A DNA stretch of 64,000 nt from Geobacillus thermocatenulatus (GCF_002217655.1 NZ_NEWK01000002.1:931164-995163), one strand, 5' to 3'. Shown: positions 19,043-28,550, counted from the stretch's first letter. Notes: a model not told the origin generated them from the sequence alone. A program made the numbers and translations.

Positions 19043-20192
19043 GGCCTTATCTTCCCTTTTTCTTCTTTTCTTTGCCGTGTTCTCCATCTTGGCTGGCTGC
19101 ACACACGAGCAAGACGCTGTAAGCTCCAAGCCGGCCAACGAAACGAAGCAAACAAGCAACAAAGGCGACACCGCATCATCAAACAGCCAAACCGCACCGA
19201 GCAGCGAACAGGCGGCCATTCCCGAAAAGTTGAAAAAGCCGGTGAAAATCGCGGCCATTATGCAACTGTCCATCGGCACGTTCTCATCGCAATACGTCGC
19301 CGGCGTCAAAGAACAAGTGCAAAAATTCGGCGGCGAGGTGCAAATTTACAACGCCGACAACGATTTAACCAAAATGGCATCGTACGTTGAGACGGCCATT
19401 ACCCAAAATGTGGACGCCATTTTGCTTGATCACGGCCGCGCCGATGCGCTCGAAGGCCCGGTGAAAAAAGCCGTCGCCAAAGGCATTCCCGTTGTGGCGT
19501 TTGACAACGATTTGAACATTCCCGGCGTCACCGTCATCGACCAAGACGACTACAGCCTCGCCTGGAAAACATTAAAAACGCTCGCAGAAGACTTAAACGG
19601 GGAAGGCAACATCGTCACGATTTGGGTCGGCGGCTTTACCCCGATGGAACGTCGCCATGTCATTTATGACGCGTTCAAAAAACGCTATCCGAACATTAAA
19701 GAAATCGCCAAGTTCGGCACGGCGAGCGCCAACACGGCTTTGGACACGCAAACGCAAATGGAAGCGATTTTGAAAAAATACCCGAACAAAGGCGACATTG
19801 ACGCTGTCTTCGCAACTTGGGACGAGTTCGCCAAAGGGGCGACGCGCGCCATCGAGCAAGCCGGGCGCACGGAAATTAAAGTGTACGGCATTGATTTGAG
19901 CGATGAAGATTTGCAAATGATCCAAAAACCAAACAGCCCATGGGTGGCGACAACGGCGACAGATCCAGCCGAAGTCGGCCGCGTCCAAGTGCGGTTCGCG
20001 TATCAAAAAATCGCCGGAGAAAAAACGCCGAACATTTACTCGCTTGAGCCTCATTTAGTGAAACGGTCCGATCTCCCGGACAAACAAGTGTCGATGAATG
20101 AGCTTTCGCAATACATTCCGGGCTGGGGGCAATCCAATGTCGCCATCTCGCCGTGGATGAAAACGTTGGAAGCCCAGGTGAACAAAAAATGA
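19029..20192 (+). CDS. Sugar-type ABC transporter substrate-binding lipoprotein, inferred methylthioribose binding
   Basis: A 387-residue exported lipoprotein: signal peptide with lipobox ILAGC and Cys24, a Ser/Thr/Asn-rich linker to about residue 60, then a periplasmic-binding-protein (type 1, RbsB/XylF-like) domain with the [19 protein letters not shown] hinge-type region. Its start overlaps mtnA and the S-box controls the whole transcript, so by context it should bind methylthioribose. That assignment is inference; a general pentose ligand is the alternative. Confidence 0.85.
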   Translation: MKRFKALSSLFLLFFAVFSILAGCTHEQDAVSSKPANETKQTSNKGDTASSNSQTAPSSEQAAIPEKLKKPVKIAAIMQLSIGTFSSQYVAGVKEQVQKFGGEVQIYNADNDLTKMASYVETAITQNVDAILLDHGRADALEGPVKKAVAKGIPVVAFDNDLNIPGVTVIDQDDYSLAWKTLKTLAEDLNGEGNIVTIWVGGFTPMERRHVIYDAFKKRYPNIKEIAKFGTASANTALDTQTQMEAILKKYPNKGDIDAVFATWDEFAKGATRAIEQAGRTEIKVYGIDLSDEDLQMIQKPNSPWVATTATDPAEVGRVQVRFAYQKIAGEKTPNIYSLEPHLVKRSDLPDKQVSMNELSQYIPGWGQSNVAISPWMKTLEAQVNKK

Positions 20193-21739
20193 ACGGGTTG
20201 TCAATGCGGGGCATGGAAAAATCGTTTGGCGCCGTGCGCGTGCTTGACGGCGTGGACTTCGACGTTCGTCCTGGCGAAGTCCACGCCCTTTTAGGCATGA
20301 ACGGCGCCGGCAAAAGCACGCTCATGAACATTTTGGCCGGCGCCGTTCCGCCTGACGCTGGTACGATCACGATCGACGGTACGATATACACGTTTTCATC
20401 GCCGCTTGACGCGAAACGAGCCGGCATCGGCTTTGTCGTTCAAGAAATTGACACAGCGCTCTTTCCCGGCTTGCCGATTTACGAAAATGTAGCGGCGGAC
20501 GAGTTCGTCCATGTGAAGCAACGGCCGATTCGCTCGCTGCGTCACGAAAAAGAGCGGGCCGCCGCCCTGCTTCGCCGCGTCGGCCTGTCGTTGCCGCCGA
20601 CGAAATTGGTTCGCGACTGCTCGCTCCATGAAAAGCAGCTGATTGTGCTCGCCAAAGTGCTGTCATCCAACGCGCGCTATATCATCCTAGACGAACCGAC
20701 GGCCGCCTTAAGCGAGGCGGAAACAAGACGTCTGTTTGCCATCATCACAGAACTGAAGCAGCAAGGCGTCGGCTTTATTTACATCTCTCATAAACTGAAA
20801 GAAGTTCAGGAGATCGCTGACCGGCTGACCATTTTGCGCGACGGCCGCGTCGTCTATCACGGAGGCGCCCGCAGCCTGCCGCTTGAGGACATCGTCCTTC
20901 ATATGACTGGAACGAAGCGGACCGCCGCCGCGAAACAAACACGCACATACAGAAGCGACATCGCGTTTGCCGCCCGCGGAATGTTGATCGACAAAACCGG
21001 GACAACCATCGACCTATACGCCCACCGCGGCGAAATCGTCGGCATCGCTGGCTTGGTTGGCGCCGGCAAGACGGAGCTTGCCGAAAGCCTCATCGCCCAT
21101 CGGAACACATCCGGCGAGTGGGAAATGGATGGCAGACGCTATGTGTTCTCATCGCCTTATGAAGCCATCGACGCCGGCCTTTGCCTCATCCCGGAAGAAC
21201 GGCGCAAACAAGGGTTGTTTTTACCCGAGTCAGTGAAAACGAACTTGACCGTCCGCCTTCTTTCCCGCCTGTCGCGCTGGCAATGGATCAGCCGGGCGAA
21301 AGAAGCGGCTGAAGCCGACGGGCTCGTCCGCTCGCTAGGTGTTCATCCGCCATCAAGCACCACCGTCGTTCGCCACTTAAGCGGCGGCAACCAGCAAAAA
21401 GTCGTCATCGGCAAATGGCTGAACACGAACGCGCGCGTCTTTTTGTTCGACGAACCGACGAAAGGGATCGATGTCCACGCGAAGCAAGAGGTGTTTTCCA
21501 TCATTCGCTCCCTTGCCGATGAAGGAAAAACGGTGCTGTACTTTTCCAGCGAATTTCAAGAGCTGCTTGACATTTGCGACACCATCTACGTGATGGTCGA
21601 CGGGCGGCTGCTCGCCCGCCTGCCGGCCGCTGAACTGACGTATGAACAGCTTGTTTACTATTGCAGCGGAGGTGAGATCCATGAGCCAGCCAGCCGTTTC
21701 CACAACGCCATCGAAAAACACGGCGCCGTCCATTCTTGA
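20189..21739 (+). CDS. Sugar-type ABC transporter ATP-binding protein with two ATPase domains
   Basis: A 516-residue RbsA-like fusion. Domain 1 has Walker A GMNGAGKS and Walker B YIILDEPTAAL; domain 2 has GLVGAGKT, signature LSGGNQQKV and FLFDEPTKGID. As usual for this family the first signature is degenerate and the first G of the second Walker A region is altered. The ATG overlaps the preceding stop (ATGA), so it is coupled to the binding protein. Confidence 0.92.
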   Translation: MNGLSMRGMEKSFGAVRVLDGVDFDVRPGEVHALLGMNGAGKSTLMNILAGAVPPDAGTITIDGTIYTFSSPLDAKRAGIGFVVQEIDTALFPGLPIYENVAADEFVHVKQRPIRSLRHEKERAAALLRRVGLSLPPTKLVRDCSLHEKQLIVLAKVLSSNARYIILDEPTAALSEAETRRLFAIITELKQQGVGFIYISHKLKEVQEIADRLTILRDGRVVYHGGARSLPLEDIVLHMTGTKRTAAAKQTRTYRSDIAFAARGMLIDKTGTTIDLYAHRGEIVGIAGLVGAGKTELAESLIAHRNTSGEWEMDGRRYVFSSPYEAIDAGLCLIPEERRKQGLFLPESVKTNLTVRLLSRLSRWQWISRAKEAAEADGLVRSLGVHPPSSTTVVRHLSGGNQQKVVIGKWLNTNARVFLFDEPTKGIDVHAKQEVFSIIRSLADEGKTVLYFSSEFQELLDICDTIYVMVDGRLLARLPAAELTYEQLVYYCSGGEIHEPASRFHNAIEKHGAVHS

Positions 21740-22694
21740 ATGGTTGTATAAACACGGCACCTTGCTGGCCATTCTTGCCGTGATCACCTACTTCGGCATC
21801 ACGCAAGACCGATTTTTTACGTATGAAAACTTCAGTGACATTTTGCGGTCCATTTCGATCGTGACGCTCGTGGCGATCGGCATTACGTTTTCGCTCATCG
21901 TCGATGGCTTCGATTTGTCCGTCGGCTCGACGGTGAGCCTCGCGACGATCGCGAGCGCAGCGGCGCTCGTCCTGTACCGCCAAGAAATTTTCATCACCCT
22001 GCTCGTGCCGCTGTTGCTTGGCATTGCTGTCGGGCTCTTGAACTCGCTATTGATCGTCAAATTCAAATTGCCGGATTTGCTCGCGACATTGGCGACGATG
22101 TACGCCATTAACGGCGTGCAACTCACCTATACGAAAGGGTTTTCGATCTACAACGACATGCCGCTGCCCGATGGCGGCACGGCGCCGGGCAAATTCATTC
22201 CTTCCTTTTTATTTATCGGCCAGGGAGAGCTGTTCGGCATACCGTTTTCAGTCTTGCTAATGCTATTTGTCGTCATGGCCGCTCATCTGTTTTTAACGTA
22301 CACGAAACCCGGCCGCCTCTTTTATTTGACCGGGGAAAACCGCGAGGCGGCAAGGCTCTCAGGCATCCCGGTCAACCGCTATCGGACATATGCATACGTC
22401 ATCAGCGGGTTTTTTGCGGCCTTAGGTGGCATCGTCCTTGCCTCGCGCATCGGCACCGGGCAAGTGTCGGCCGGCGCCTCGCTTTTAATGGACAGCGTCG
22501 CTGCCGCCTACATCGGCTTTTCCGTCTTTGGCGCCGGCAAGCCGAACGTCATCGGCACATTGTTCGGCTCGATTTTAATGGGCGTGCTGCTGAACGGCTT
22601 GACGATGGCAAACGTTCCGTATTACGCCCAAGACATTATAAAAGGCGTCATTTTAGTCGGCGCCCTCGCCTTGTCGCATTGGCAAAAAAAATAA
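21681..22694 (+). CDS. Sugar-type ABC transporter permease
   Basis: A 337-residue RbsC/XylH-like permease with 8-10 membrane segments and the family motif FDLSVGSTVSLATIASA. GGAGGTGA precedes the ATG at 21681, which lies 59 bases inside the ATPase gene. It completes the importer; one permease gene implies a homodimer. Confidence 0.92.
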   Translation: MSQPAVSTTPSKNTAPSILEWLYKHGTLLAILAVITYFGITQDRFFTYENFSDILRSISIVTLVAIGITFSLIVDGFDLSVGSTVSLATIASAAALVLYRQEIFITLLVPLLLGIAVGLLNSLLIVKFKLPDLLATLATMYAINGVQLTYTKGFSIYNDMPLPDGGTAPGKFIPSFLFIGQGELFGIPFSVLLMLFVVMAAHLFLTYTKPGRLFYLTGENREAARLSGIPVNRYRTYAYVISGFFAALGGIVLASRIGTGQVSAGASLLMDSVAAAYIGFSVFGAGKPNVIGTLFGSILMGVLLNGLTMANVPYYAQDIIKGVILVGALALSHWQKK

Positions 22695-22703
22695 CGCCCG
22701 ATC

Positions 22704-22747
22704 TCTGCCCCCGTGGATGGCAATCCTCGGGGGCAGACGCGTTTTTC
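22704..22747 (+). terminator. Terminator of the mtnKA-ABC operon
   Basis: Stem CTGCCCCC with CGGGGGCAG, then GTTTTTC. Confidence 0.8.
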
Positions 22748-22748
22748 A

Positions 22749-22988
22749 TATAGATGCAACGAAGAAGTTTACCATATCCTTGACGGAAAAGCGGTTTGTC
22801 CATTTTCGACTGTCGAAGGCAAGCCACAGGCTTGCACCGTCACGCCTTGGCGTGACGGAAGACCGAACAACCACCTGCTTCACAGACCCATATATGGGTC
22901 TGGAAGCGGCATTGTTCGGTCGCCCGACAGTCGGATCAAATACTTGATAAAAGCGATAAATGGTAAAGCTTCAAATTGCATCTATATA
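22749..22988. repeat. Hairpin-rich 240-bp repeat, copy 2
   Basis: Close to copy 1 (3154-3394) over its whole length, with the same inverted ends and the same nested stems, including the palindrome around CAGACCCATATATGGGTCTG. It sits immediately after a transcription terminator. Confidence 0.82.
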
Positions 22989-23104
22989 AGTTGCAATAAA
23001 GATTTTCCGATTGTTCGATTCTGTTTTCCCTTCATACAAGTCGACTTTGATAGACTGCGGCGGGCCCTCTGCCGGATGTAAAACAAAGTTTCAACTTATA
23101 TATA
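22983..23104. repeat. Inverted ends TATATAAGTTG around a 122-bp segment
   Basis: TATATAAGTTGCAATAAAG at the left faces CAAAGTTTCAACTTATATA at the right. The left end overlaps the right end of the structured repeat. Possibly a second small decayed element; no target duplication seen. The rest of the gap up to 23198 shows nothing I can name. Confidence 0.4.
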
Positions 23105-23198
23105 GGCAAGCCATCAGCTTCTTTTTCCGCCTGCTCCATTGCAGCATCCGCATACAACGCCTTCCAAACCCTTTGCCTGTTCCACGAACGCAAGAGCG

Positions 23199-23693
23199 TC
23201 ATCTACGTAAGCGGCGCTCCAGCTCCAACAGCTTCGCCTTCACATCGGTGCGTCTTCCGGCATAGCCAATGAGAGCGCCGTTTTTGCCGACAACACGGTG
23301 GCACGGAACGAGAATCGACAGTTCATTCGCCCGGTTTGCCTGGCCGACGGCGCGCACCGCTTTCGGGCGGCCGATTTGCGCGGCGATGTCAGCGTATGTC
23401 GCCGTCTCGCCGTATGGGATACGGCAAAGCGCCGCCCACACCTCTTCTTGGAAGGCTGTTCCCTTCCACTTCAGCGGCAAGTCAAATACTTGGCGTCGAC
23501 CGTGGAAATACTCATCCAGCTGCCTAAACGCGCGTTCAAGAAGTGGCGACCAGTTTTTGACAACCGAATGTTCGCCAGCGAACGCGCGCCATTCTTCTGG
23601 AAACAGCTCGACTTTGACAATCGCGTCGCCGTCGGAGGCGATGTAAATGTCGCCGAGCAGCTCTGAGCGGTATACTGCATATTCAATCGTCAT
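23199..23693 (-). CDS. ogt: Methylated-DNA--protein-cysteine methyltransferase
   Basis: A 164-residue suicide repair protein that removes alkyl groups from O6-guanine. The acceptor cysteine is Cys131 in PCHRVVG, with the preceding helix-turn-helix region RPKAVRAVGQANRANE. ATG at 23693 follows GAGAGG and overlaps the end of kinE by 11 bases, matching the kinE-ogt neighbourhood of B. subtilis. Confidence 0.96.
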   Translation of the reverse strand: MTIEYAVYRSELLGDIYIASDGDAIVKVELFPEEWRAFAGEHSVVKNWSPLLERAFRQLDEYFHGRRQVFDLPLKWKGTAFQEEVWAALCRIPYGETATYADIAAQIGRPKAVRAVGQANRANELSILVPCHRVVGKNGALIGYAGRRTDVKAKLLELERRLRR

Positions 23694-25899
23694 CGTCGTC
23701 CTCTCTTTCCATTCGTTCGATCGGCAACGTGATATGGAACGTTGTGCCGACGCCGACTTCGCTTTCCACTTCAATTTTCCCTTGGTGCTCTTCTATGATT
23801 TTATAGCTGACCATCAAGCCGAGGCCGGTGCCGCGTTCTTTCGTCGTATAAAACGGCTCACCAAGCTTTTTGATTTTATCTTTTGGAATGCCGCATCCTT
23901 GGTCGGTGATGGAGATGCGCACATAGCAGTCAGCGCGGACGATGCGCACCGTAATGTCCCCGCCTTTTGGCATCACTTCGATGGCGTTTTTCAAAATATT
24001 GATGAACACTTGCTTCAGCTGGTTCGGCTCGCAATACACCGGCGGCAGCCCACGCTCGAAGTCGGCGATGATTTGCACGTTGTGCATCATCGCTTGGGCG
24101 CTGATCAAATCGATCGTATCTTGCATAATTTTGCAGATGTCGTTTTGCCTATATTGCACCGCCTGCGGCTTCGCCAAGACGAGAAACTCGGTGATGATCG
24201 ACTCAATTCGCTTCAATTCCGACATAATGACATTAAAATACATCGAATAGTCGCCGTCAATGCTTCCTTGCAACAGCTGAATGAAGCCCTTTAGCGCCGT
24301 CATCGGATTGCGGATTTCATGGGCGATGCCGGCGGCCAATTCCCCGACGACGTTGAGCGTATCCGACTTGCGCAGCTGCAGCTCCATCTCCTTGCGCTCA
24401 GTCACATCGCGCAACATCATCATCCCCACGCTAGGAATCACTTCCTTTTTCAGTGAAAACTCAATAATTCTCCCTTTTCCCTCGTCGAAAAATTCGACCT
24501 CGCCGCTCGCTTCGCCGGTGCGTTGGCATTGTTGAAACAGCTTATTGAGCTGGCGGCGCGCTCGCTCCGGAACGAGCTCGACCACCATTCGGCCAAGCAG
24601 CGCCTCCTTTTCGACGGAAAAAATGCCGCAGACAACTGGATTGGCGTCGATGATCCGATGATTCGCATCCCAAAGCAAAATACCATCCATCGCATGATCG
24701 AAAATGCTCCGGAACTTTTGCTCGCTTTCGCGCAACTCGCGCTCGATTTTCCGCCGCTCGCTCACATTGCGGAAAATCGTCAAGTGGTACCCGTCGATCG
24801 CTCCTTTTTTCATGGTGAACTCGAGCTGCTTATCCTCACCGTTCGGCATATGAAACGTCAGCTCGTCACGGATTTCCCCTTTGCGGCGGAACTCGCTGAA
24901 AATGCGTTTCACCTTTTCGTCCCCATAGTCGACAAAATCAAACAAATTGCGGCGCACAAGCAAATTCAAGGGCAGCTCAAACGTCCGGCTCGCCGCCGGA
25001 TTGGCGTTCAATATGCAGCCAAAATCGTCCCAAATGAGGATCGCCTCATGCGCTTGTTCGAAAATAGCCCGGAACCGTTCTTCGCTTTTTTGCAACTTGA
25101 TTTCCATATTTTTTCTTTCTGTCACATCGCGCATAATGGCCATGTAAAACCCGCTATAGACGTTGGAAGTCGCCGTCAGCTCAAACATTTTCACCGTTCC
25201 GTCCGGGCGAACAAGCGACAACTCGCCTTTGGCCGTTCCCTTTTCTTTCACTTCCGCGAGCAGCCGAGCGAACTCATTGGCGCATTCGCGGGCGACGAAC
25301 TGCTGAAACGACAAATTGAGCAGTTTTCCTTTTTCCAAGTTCAAGCTCATCGAAAACGCCGGATTGACATCGATAAACCGCCCAAATTCATCGAAAATGA
25401 CGATGCCGTCAACGGCGCGGTTAAATACGTCGCGAAACAAAAACTCATGAATGATGCGTTCGCGCTCAAGCGCCTTATGGGCTGAGATGTCGCGCATCAT
25501 GACAAGGTCAAATTCGTCGAACACATCCTTTTTCATCGAAAATTCCACATGCTTCACTTTGCCGTCCGGCAGTTTGATGAGCAGTTCATCGCTGAACGAA
25601 CCGAACTTTTGCAGCATCGAGCGCTGAAACAGCAAAATATCAGGCGGCACAAGTTCGAGGAACGAAGAAAACGAACGGCCGATCAACGAAAACTTATCCA
25701 TCTCAAACAGCTTGCACGCTGCCTCATTCGCATCGACAAATTCGCCGTTTTTATTGACAATCATGATCGCATCGAGCGACCGCTCAAAAATGATCGAATA
25801 ACTGTTCAACCGCTCTTTTAACCGCCGATTTTCCTCTTCAAGCGACCGCACATCCGGCGATGCATTTTGTTCTTCCCGAGGAGAAAGGCTTTGGGCCAT
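23683..25899 (-). CDS. kinE: Sporulation-type sensor histidine kinase with four PAS domains
   Basis: A 738-residue cytoplasmic kinase without membrane segments. Four similar PAS repeats of about 122 residues begin near residues 34, 155, 278 and 401, each with a DANP/DVNP-type core. Then the phosphoacceptor region GIAHEIRNPM and the ATPase boxes NILKNAIEVMPKG, DQGCGIPKD and GTGLGL. The tail ends in a run of Asp. By length, arrangement and position between ogt and the mtn region it matches KinE, which feeds phosphate into Spo0F. ATG 25899 is 8 bases after AAGGAG. Confidence 0.9.
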   Translation of the reverse strand: MAQSLSPREEQNASPDVRSLEEENRRLKERLNSYSIIFERSLDAIMIVNKNGEFVDANEAACKLFEMDKFSLIGRSFSSFLELVPPDILLFQRSMLQKFGSFSDELLIKLPDGKVKHVEFSMKKDVFDEFDLVMMRDISAHKALERERIIHEFLFRDVFNRAVDGIVIFDEFGRFIDVNPAFSMSLNLEKGKLLNLSFQQFVARECANEFARLLAEVKEKGTAKGELSLVRPDGTVKMFELTATSNVYSGFYMAIMRDVTERKNMEIKLQKSEERFRAIFEQAHEAILIWDDFGCILNANPAASRTFELPLNLLVRRNLFDFVDYGDEKVKRIFSEFRRKGEIRDELTFHMPNGEDKQLEFTMKKGAIDGYHLTIFRNVSERRKIERELRESEQKFRSIFDHAMDGILLWDANHRIIDANPVVCGIFSVEKEALLGRMVVELVPERARRQLNKLFQQCQRTGEASGEVEFFDEGKGRIIEFSLKKEVIPSVGMMMLRDVTERKEMELQLRKSDTLNVVGELAAGIAHEIRNPMTALKGFIQLLQGSIDGDYSMYFNVIMSELKRIESIITEFLVLAKPQAVQYRQNDICKIMQDTIDLISAQAMMHNVQIIADFERGLPPVYCEPNQLKQVFINILKNAIEVMPKGGDITVRIVRADCYVRISITDQGCGIPKDKIKKLGEPFYTTKERGTGLGLMVSYKIIEEHQGKIEVESEVGVGTTFHITLPIERMEREDDDDD

Positions 25900-26088
25900 A
25901 TCCATCTCTCCTTGTCTATTCAAACCGTTCAACGAAATATATATTCGATGTGGAAAAATTTACTCCTCCCTTGATTTACGAAGATTTTTTAAAATTCTTT
26001 TCCACAATGTTCGACAAGTTTTTCTGCTTTTTCATTTGGCTAAACTGCATGATAGTCAACGCTCCCCCTCGCTTAAAGCCAAATGAAA

Positions 26089-26109
26089 CCTTCCAATTGC
26101 ATCTATATA
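26089..26109. repeat. Lone right end of the structured repeat
   Basis: CTTCCAATTGCATCTATATA closely matches the right ends of the two full copies. A weak left-end match (TTCGATG...TTTAC) near 25940 may make the 25937-26109 gap a decayed third copy. The gap also holds a 12-bp inverted repeat, TTTCATTTGGCT with AGCCAAATGAAA. Confidence 0.5.
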
Positions 26110-26156
26110 GACAAAGGAGTTTCGCTGCTATATTATAGACAAAGGGGTTTTGTTGC
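26106..26156 (+). repeat. Tandem duplication of a ribosome-site segment
   Basis: TATAGACAAAGGAGTTTCGC (26106) recurs as TATAGACAAAGGGGTTTTGT (26134), 28 bases apart. The second copy supplies the ribosome site of the following gene. Confidence 0.7.
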
Positions 26157-26157
26157 G

Positions 26158-27930
26158 ATGAACATCGTCTGTGCGACATTGAACGCCAAATACATTCATA
26201 TGAATTTAGCCATCCGCTATTTAAAAGCATACGCTCAGCCCGAATTTGACGTCGAGCTTGTTGAGTATACGATCAAAGACCCAGTGCTGAACATTGTGAC
26301 GGATTTGTACCAACGCCGTCCGGATGTCATCGGCTTCAGCTGCTACATTTGGAACATTGAAGAAACGATCAAAGTCGTCAAGCTGCTGAAAAAAGCAGCG
26401 CCGAATATGGTCATCGTCGCCGGCGGACCGGAAGTGTCGTACGATGTGCGTGAATGGATGGAGCGGGTGCCAGAATTGGATTTTATCGTCATCGGTGAAG
26501 GTGAAGAAACGTTTAAACAGCTGCTCTTTGCCTTAGAAGGCCGCAAAGAAGTGGCAGATGTCGCAGGGCTGGCGTTTCGCGATGGAGACCGCATCGTCAT
26601 GAATCCACAACGGAACAAGCTCCGCCTTGCTGATATGCCGTCGCCGTTTCGCTTTCCGGAAGACATCCCACATCTTCCGAACCGGATCATCTACGTGGAG
26701 ACAAGCCGCGGCTGCCCGTTCAGTTGCCAATTTTGCCTGTCCTCGATTGAAGTAGGTGTCCGCTATTTTGACCGTGAAAAAATCAAGGATGACTTGCGCT
26801 ATTTAATGAAGCACGGAGCGCGGACGATCAAGTTCGTCGACCGGACGTTCAACATCAGCCGCAGCTATGCCATGGACATGTTTCGCTTTTTAATTGACGA
26901 ACATGTACCGGGAACGGTATTTCAGTTTGAAATTACCGCCGACATTATGCGCCCGGAGGTCATCGAGTTTTTAAACAAGGAGGCGCCGCCCGGGCTGTTC
27001 CGCTTTGAAATCGGCGTCCAGTCGACAAACGACGAAGTGAACCGTCTCATTATGCGCAAGCAAAACTTCGCAAAACTTTCGCGAACGGTGACGATGATTA
27101 AAGAAGGCGGGAAAATCGCCCAGCATTTGGATTTGATCGCTGGTCTGCCCGAAGAAGACTACAACTCGTTCCGAAAGACGTTTAACGACGTGTTCGCCCT
27201 TCGCCCGGAAGAACTGCAGCTTGGCTTTTTGAAACTGCTGCGCGGCACTGGGTTACGTCTGCGCGCCGAGGAGTACGGCTATGTGTATATGGACCATGCG
27301 CCATACGAAGTGCTCGCCAACAACGTCTTGTCGTTTGATGACGTCATCCGCATCAAGCAAGTGGAAGACGTGCTCGAAAAGTATTGGAACGCCCATCGAA
27401 TGGACGAAACGATCGAGTACTTGGTGACCGATGTGTTCCCATCTCCGTTTGACTTTTTCCAGCAGTTTGGCACGTATTGGGATGAGCGCGGCTGGGCGCG
27501 CATTGGCCATCAGCTGGAGGATTTATTCCGCCGCTTGCATGAGTTTTTACGTACGTGTGCGCCAGATGCCCTGCCTGTCGCCGAATCGCTCATGAAATAC
27601 GACTACTTGCGTGGACAAAAGCATAAGCCGCGCAAGCCGTGGTGGGAAGAAAAAACGGAGAAAACGACGCGCACGACCGTCTACCGCGCGCTGCTTGAGC
27701 GCCCCGAGGCGCTTGGGGAGGACTTTGCCGCCCTCGGGCTCGGGGAAAAGGAATTGTTTAAACATACGGTCGTGGAAATCGTGCCGGTCGATGTCGGCCG
27801 CTATATCGCCGCGAAGCAGGTCTCGTTTGCGCCAACGGCCATCGTCGCCTATTTCGACCCGTCTGGCACAGGAGCTACGGTCTTTTCTGCACCGCTTTCC
27901 ACCCTGTTTGCGTCATCCGCATCGGCTTGA
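26158..27930 (+). CDS. B12-binding domain radical SAM protein (DUF4080 type)
   Basis: A 590-residue protein with an N-terminal cobalamin-binding Rossmann domain (about 1-140; IVAGGPEVSYD), a radical SAM core whose cluster cysteines are Cys186, Cys190 and Cys193, and a C-terminal DUF4080-like extension. It should use SAM and probably cobalamin for a methylation or rearrangement; the substrate is unknown. The N-terminal domain lacks an obvious DxHxxG, so base-off B12 binding is doubtful. Monocistronic, ended by a strong terminator. Confidence 0.88.
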   Translation: MNIVCATLNAKYIHMNLAIRYLKAYAQPEFDVELVEYTIKDPVLNIVTDLYQRRPDVIGFSCYIWNIEETIKVVKLLKKAAPNMVIVAGGPEVSYDVREWMERVPELDFIVIGEGEETFKQLLFALEGRKEVADVAGLAFRDGDRIVMNPQRNKLRLADMPSPFRFPEDIPHLPNRIIYVETSRGCPFSCQFCLSSIEVGVRYFDREKIKDDLRYLMKHGARTIKFVDRTFNISRSYAMDMFRFLIDEHVPGTVFQFEITADIMRPEVIEFLNKEAPPGLFRFEIGVQSTNDEVNRLIMRKQNFAKLSRTVTMIKEGGKIAQHLDLIAGLPEEDYNSFRKTFNDVFALRPEELQLGFLKLLRGTGLRLRAEEYGYVYMDHAPYEVLANNVLSFDDVIRIKQVEDVLEKYWNAHRMDETIEYLVTDVFPSPFDFFQQFGTYWDERGWARIGHQLEDLFRRLHEFLRTCAPDALPVAESLMKYDYLRGQKHKPRKPWWEEKTEKTTRTTVYRALLERPEALGEDFAALGLGEKELFKHTVVEIVPVDVGRYIAAKQVSFAPTAIVAYFDPSGTGATVFSAPLSTLFASSASA

Positions 27931-27943
27931 ACGCCCAAGCGAA

Positions 27944-27974
27944 AAAGAGCGCTGTTTCCAGCGCTCTTCTTTGT
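27944..27974 (+). terminator. Terminator after the radical SAM gene
   Basis: Perfect stem AGAGCGCTG/CAGCGCTCT followed by TCTTTGT. Confidence 0.85.
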
Positions 27975-28009
27975 CCGCCCACCGATCCAATCCCATCAAA
28001 ACGGCGCCC

Positions 28010-28168
28010 TCACCGCGGCGGCGCTTTTTGTTTTGTCTCCTTCTCCTTTGCCTTTGCTTGCTTTTGCTCCTCGATCAGCCAAAACGACTGATCACGAGCG
28101 AAATCGCCCCATTCAAATGCCATTTCTTCATTCGTTCGAGCATGCCGCTCCTGATGCTCTTTACCCAT
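28010..28168 (-). CDS. Tiny charged protein, 52 residues (third gene of a mini-operon)
   Basis: Starts MGKEHQERHARTNEEMAFEW and ends in a Lys/Glu-rich tail. AAGGAGG lies 6 bases before the ATG at 28168, and the ATG overlaps the stop of the gene upstream (ATGGGTAA). Composition and codon use are those of a real gene. I do not recognise the family; small charged Bacillus spore-associated proteins look like this, but that is only an impression. Confidence 0.7.
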   Translation of the reverse strand: MGKEHQERHARTNEEMAFEWGDFARDQSFWLIEEQKQAKAKEKETKQKAPPR

Positions 28169-28328
28169 CGCCGCCTCCTTGTCGCCCTTTTTTCGAATTG
28201 CGGTTCGCGCCGCGGATCATATCTTCCTCGCCGGCGTATTGGGCCGCAAATTCCGTATCCGGCAAGCTTTCCGTCGGCGTTTTGTTGTTGTTTTTCGCTG
28301 CGTCAAATTTCACTTTTCGCTTCATCAT
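28161..28328 (-). CDS. Tiny hydrophilic protein, 55 residues (second gene of a mini-operon)
   Basis: Starts MMKRKVKFDAAKNNNKTPTE, contains an acidic centre (LPDTEFAAQYAGEED) and a basic Asn/Arg/Gly-rich end. GGAGGAG is 8 bases upstream of the ATG at 28328. Overlaps both neighbours by a few bases, so translation is probably coupled. It has the look of small spore proteins but no family is recognised. Confidence 0.7.
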   Translation of the reverse strand: MMKRKVKFDAAKNNNKTPTESLPDTEFAAQYAGEEDMIRGANRNSKKGRQGGGDG

Positions 28329-28480
28329 CGTTTCGTCTCCTCCTCATCAACCGTTTTCCGCTCATAAGCGACAAGCACAATTTCTTCTCCTGTTTCTTCA
28401 CGCAGCCGCTGCTCGAGCTGCTGCAGCTGGCGAAGCGTCCCGTCTTGCAGGTGGGCGACCGGAAATGCAATGTTCGCCAC
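28325..28480 (-). CDS. Tiny protein, 51 residues (first gene of a mini-operon)
   Basis: Begins MANIAFPVAHLQDGTLRQLQ (GTG at 28480, 7 bases after AAGGAGG; an ATG at 28486 touches the ribosome site). Predicted strand followed by a Gln/Glu/Arg helix and a second strand EEIVLVAYERK. Its stop overlaps the next start (ATGATGA). Unknown function. Confidence 0.68.
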   Translation of the reverse strand: MANIAFPVAHLQDGTLRQLQQLEQRLREETGEEIVLVAYERKTVDEEETKR

Positions 28481-28550
28481 ATTCATCCTCCTTCCGCATT
28501 TTTTCTTATCGTGTCTCGGCCGAACATTCTTTATGCATCGCTACGGTTTT

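Noticed and set aside
22991-23198. Possible coding fragment on the minus strand downstream of ogt
   Set aside because: GC-rich codon pattern over some 25 residues only, no start, no recognised motif.
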